64,000 nucleotides of DNA from Candidatus Desulfofervidus auxilii (GTDB lineage: Bacteria > Desulfobacterota > Desulfofervidia > Desulfofervidales > Desulfofervidaceae), in NCBI RefSeq assembly GCF_001577525.1, contig NZ_CP013015.1:2406656-2470655 (forward strand). Reading direction: 5' to 3'. Positions 61,650-64,000 of this stretch are shown one piece after another. The position numbers were made by a program, and so were the translations under genes. The stretch's first letter is position 1. Every line of letters starts with the position of its first letter. The notes under the pieces are model-generated. The model ran no database searches, had not been told where the DNA came from, and saw only the letters and a program-made list of their open reading frames with translations.

Positions 61650-63527
61650 TCAGGCCGCTTTTTTGATTTTATGAAGATATACTTGTAAGAGGGTAATGGC
61701 TGCTGGAGTTACCCCGGGGACCCGGGCAGCCTGTCCTAAAGAAGCAGGCCGCAATCTGGATAACTTTTCTTTTATTTCGTTGGATAGACCAGGGATGGAA
61801 TAATAATCTGTCTCTGGAGGTAACTTCATGTTCTCCCACTTTTTGAACTTGGCTACCTGCTCAGCTTGGCGTTTGATATAACCTTCGTATTTCACTTGAA
61901 AACTCACTTCTTCTATCACCGCCTGAGATAGGTTTTTAAACTCTTCATTAAATATAAAAAGTTTACTAAACTCTACTTCAGGTCGCCTCAAGATGTCTTT
62001 TAATCGCACCGGATTTTTAATGGGAGTAGTGCCTATTTTTTTCAAGACCTTGTTTATATGGGCCGTAGGATTTAATTTGATTTCTTCAAGTAATTTTAAT
62101 GTTTTTTCAATGGCTTTTTTCTTCTCTAAAAACTTTTGGTAAGTTCCCTCGTCTATCAAACCCAATTCATATCCCAAGGGCATAAGACGTAAATCGGCAT
62201 TATCCTCTCTCAATAACAACCGATATTCCGCCCTAGAAGTAAACATTCGATAAGGTTCATTTGTGCCCTTAGTAATGAGGTCATCTATCAGCACCCCAAT
62301 ATAAGCCTGAGAACGGTCTAAAATAAGGGGGTCTTCACCTCGGATATATTTAACTGCATTGATACCAGCCATTATACCTTGTGCTGCTGCCTCTTCATAA
62401 CCCGAAGTTCCATTAATCTGACCTGCAAAAAATAAGCCTTTAATTAACTTGGTTTCAAGGGAGGGTTTTAATTGAGTAGGATTAGCAAAGTCATATTCAA
62501 TGGCATAGCCAGGACGGACAATTTCTACCTTTTCCAGTCCTTTAATGCTTCTTAACATTTTTAGCTGAACATCTATGGGCAAACTAGTAAATGTTCCGTT
62601 TGGATAAACTTCGGTGGTATTTAGTCCCTCGGGTTCTAAAAATATTTGATGCCTTTCCTTTTCAGGGAACTTTATGATTTTCTCTTCAATAGAAGGGCAA
62701 TATCTAGGTGACTTTCCAGAAACTTTACCTGAGATAAGAGGAGCATATTTTATATTTTTTCGGATTATTTCATGAGTCTCAGAGTTAGTATAAGTAAGAT
62801 AACAAGGGATTTGCGGGCGGTCTATTTTTTCTGTAGAAAATGAAAATGGATGAGGGGGTTCGTCTCCATATTGAGGTTCTAATTTACTAAAATCAATGGT
62901 TTTTCCATCTAACCTAGGGCAAGTGCATGTATTAAAACGGATAATTTCAAATCCAAGCCTTTTTAGACATATAGATAATTTGTTAGAAGGAAGGTCTCCC
63001 ATTCTTCCCCCAGGAAAATTATTAAGACCTATATGAATTAATCCTTTAAGAAATGTCCCTGGGGTGAGTATTACAGTTTTTCCTAGAAATATTTCAGAAG
63101 TACTGGTTTTTATCCCCTTAACCTCTTTATTTTCTGTTATAATTTCATCCACTATTGCTTGTTTTATAAATAAATTTGGTTGTTTTTCCAAAACAAACTT
63201 CATTTGTAAACGATAAAGTTCTCTATCTGCCTGAGCCCTAGATGACCACACCGCCGGTCCTTTTTGAGTATTTAAACGTCTAAATTGAATGCCAGTAGCA
63301 TCAATATTTTTGGCCATTTCTCCCCCTAACGCATCTATTTCCTTTACCAGATGCCCTTTGGCCAATCCCCCAATAGCTGGATTACAAGACATATGAGCAA
63401 TCCTATCTACATTAGTCGTGATTAAGAGTACAGCACAACCCATGCGTGCAGCCGCTAACGCCGCTTCACACCCAGCATGCCCTGCTCCAACTACAATAAC
63501 ATCAAACATTTCTGGATAAATAAGCAT
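61650..63527 (-). CDS. mnmG: tRNA uridine-5-carboxymethylaminomethyl modification enzyme MnmG
   Basis: 625 residues, the full GidA/MnmG length. FAD-binding VVGAGHAGCEAALAAARMGC at the N-terminus, SCNPAIGGLAKGHLVKEID near 47, the conserved GPAVWSSRAQADRELY near 89-104, and a C-terminal domain with SRAEYRLLLREDNADLRL and VPGVTPAAITLLQVYL. With MnmE it modifies U34 of certain tRNAs. It is the first gene of the minus-strand group. No clear ribosome site before the ATG. Confidence 0.96.
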   Translation of the reverse strand: MLIYPEMFDVIVVGAGHAGCEAALAAARMGCAVLLITTNVDRIAHMSCNPAIGGLAKGHLVKEIDALGGEMAKNIDATGIQFRRLNTQKGPAVWSSRAQADRELYRLQMKFVLEKQPNLFIKQAIVDEIITENKEVKGIKTSTSEIFLGKTVILTPGTFLKGLIHIGLNNFPGGRMGDLPSNKLSICLKRLGFEIIRFNTCTCPRLDGKTIDFSKLEPQYGDEPPHPFSFSTEKIDRPQIPCYLTYTNSETHEIIRKNIKYAPLISGKVSGKSPRYCPSIEEKIIKFPEKERHQIFLEPEGLNTTEVYPNGTFTSLPIDVQLKMLRSIKGLEKVEIVRPGYAIEYDFANPTQLKPSLETKLIKGLFFAGQINGTSGYEEAAAQGIMAGINAVKYIRGEDPLILDRSQAYIGVLIDDLITKGTNEPYRMFTSRAEYRLLLREDNADLRLMPLGYELGLIDEGTYQKFLEKKKAIEKTLKLLEEIKLNPTAHINKVLKKIGTTPIKNPVRLKDILRRPEVEFSKLFIFNEEFKNLSQAVIEEVSFQVKYEGYIKRQAEQVAKFKKWENMKLPPETDYYSIPGLSNEIKEKLSRLRPASLGQAARVPGVTPAAITLLQVYLHKIKKAA

Positions 63528-63748
63528 AACCTAATTTTAAACTTTTTAGTCTAGGTGTCAATGAAGTTTAGGTTTTCCCAGTATATAGTCCTTCTCCTTG
63601 ATGTAAAGAAAAGGGTTTATACCATTTTTTTCTGCTGAAAGGCTAGGATTTATCTGCAAAAAAGGCTACTTTTTCAACAGCCTGACAAGATTTGCCCCCT
63701 TATTGACCATTCAAACATGTCAAGGTAATATTGGTTAAGCCTTATCCA

Positions 63749-64000
63749 ATGAAAGTAACAATTTTTAAAAGACTTGTTATTAGTTATTTGGTAATTATTT
63801 TGTTGATTATTTTTCTGGGGGTTTATACTACTTTGAGACTAAATCGGCTTAATCAGATTATCAATTATATAATTTCTGTAGATACCGCTACAGTAAAAGT
63901 TGTAGGAGAACTGACTGATACAATATTTACACAGGTAGGATATGAAGAAAAATATTTAATTTCCAAAGACCAGGATTTCTATCAGCGTTTTTGGGAAATC
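63749..64000 (+). CDS. Membrane sensor protein, N-terminus only (cut by window edge)
   Basis: 84 codons read to the edge: MKVTIFKRLVISYLVIILLI then IFLGVYTTLRLNRLNQIINY and a periplasmic stretch ending YLISKDQDFYQRFWEI. One membrane helix followed by a helical, four-helix-bundle-like sensor is typical of HAMP histidine kinases and chemoreceptors; the YLISKDQDFYQ sequence recalls Deltaproteobacterial histidine kinases. It lies 221 bp from the divergent mnmG. The output domain lies outside the window, so kinase or receptor cannot be decided. Confidence 0.7.
   Translation, partial: MKVTIFKRLVISYLVIILLIIFLGVYTTLRLNRLNQIINYIISVDTATVKVVGELTDTIFTQVGYEEKYLISKDQDFYQRFWEI

Overview
The window is a low-GC, Gram-negative bacterial chromosome segment. 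It carries a complete lipid A/outer-membrane assembly operon (lysS-lolC-lolD-bamA-ompH-lpxD-fabZ-lpxA-lpxI-Gfo/Idh-lpxB-msbA-moeA), type II secretion/pseudopilin genes, and an ETF / CCG iron-sulfur protein / multihaem cytochrome operon. LpxI in place of LpxH, c-type cytochromes, UPF0280 and the operon order suggest a Desulfobacterota-like anaerobe, perhaps a thermophilic low-GC sulfate reducer. That assignment is inference only; no rRNA gene is present.

Layout: 1-3611 (minus) tetrahaem membrane cytochrome (cut by the edge), etfA, etfB and a CCG-type Fe-S oxidoreductase. 3913-5354 a TauE/SafE exporter and a small membrane partner. 5423-6154 an orphan PD-(D/E)XK-like protein. 6460-12642 dnaE, UPF0280, a HIT protein, lapA and lapB. 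12689-27302 an accessory island. 27351-32580 an HEXXH-VWA protein plus a HEAT/double-AAA protein. 32599-32675 tRNA-Pro(GGG). 32718-51221 trxB, ogt, argS, a SPOR protein and the envelope operon. 51482-53456 a response regulator, a dGTPase-like HD hydrolase and a GspC/PilP-like protein. 53538-57612 an integron-like cassette array. 57817-58230 gspG. 58238-63527 (minus) a MagIII-like glycosylase, dxr, cdsA, prepilin peptidase and mnmG. 63749 to the edge the start of a sensor kinase.

The most interesting region is 12689-27302. A secreted cohesin-domain protein ending in a PEP-CTERM sorting tail is followed 68 bp downstream by a seven-blade SBBP propeller protein ending in a type I dockerin. A second, 2648-residue secreted protein (Cys-less transglutaminase-like domain, Ig-like modules, LVIVD-type propeller, three PKD domains) carries the same dockerin tail. 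A c-di-GMP-I (GEMM) riboswitch lies upstream of the giant gene. Four copies of an 18-bp motif and a sigma-54-like promoter lie upstream of the cohesin gene, next to the remnant of a Fis-type HTH that could have come from an enhancer-binding protein. Together they look like a regulated cell-surface cohesin-dockerin assembly anchored through the exosortase pathway. The same island holds four copies of an ACGT-rich repeat, a duplicated Uma2 gene, an orphan dockerin 3' end and a broken PIN toxin, so it has been recombining.

The second notable region is 53538-57612: five attC-like inverted repeats separate short same-strand genes, two of them toxin-antitoxin pairs, with no integrase in view (a CALIN-type array). 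Two copies of a ~158-bp MITE-like element with terminal inverted repeats sit at the same position in two of the attC-like sites.
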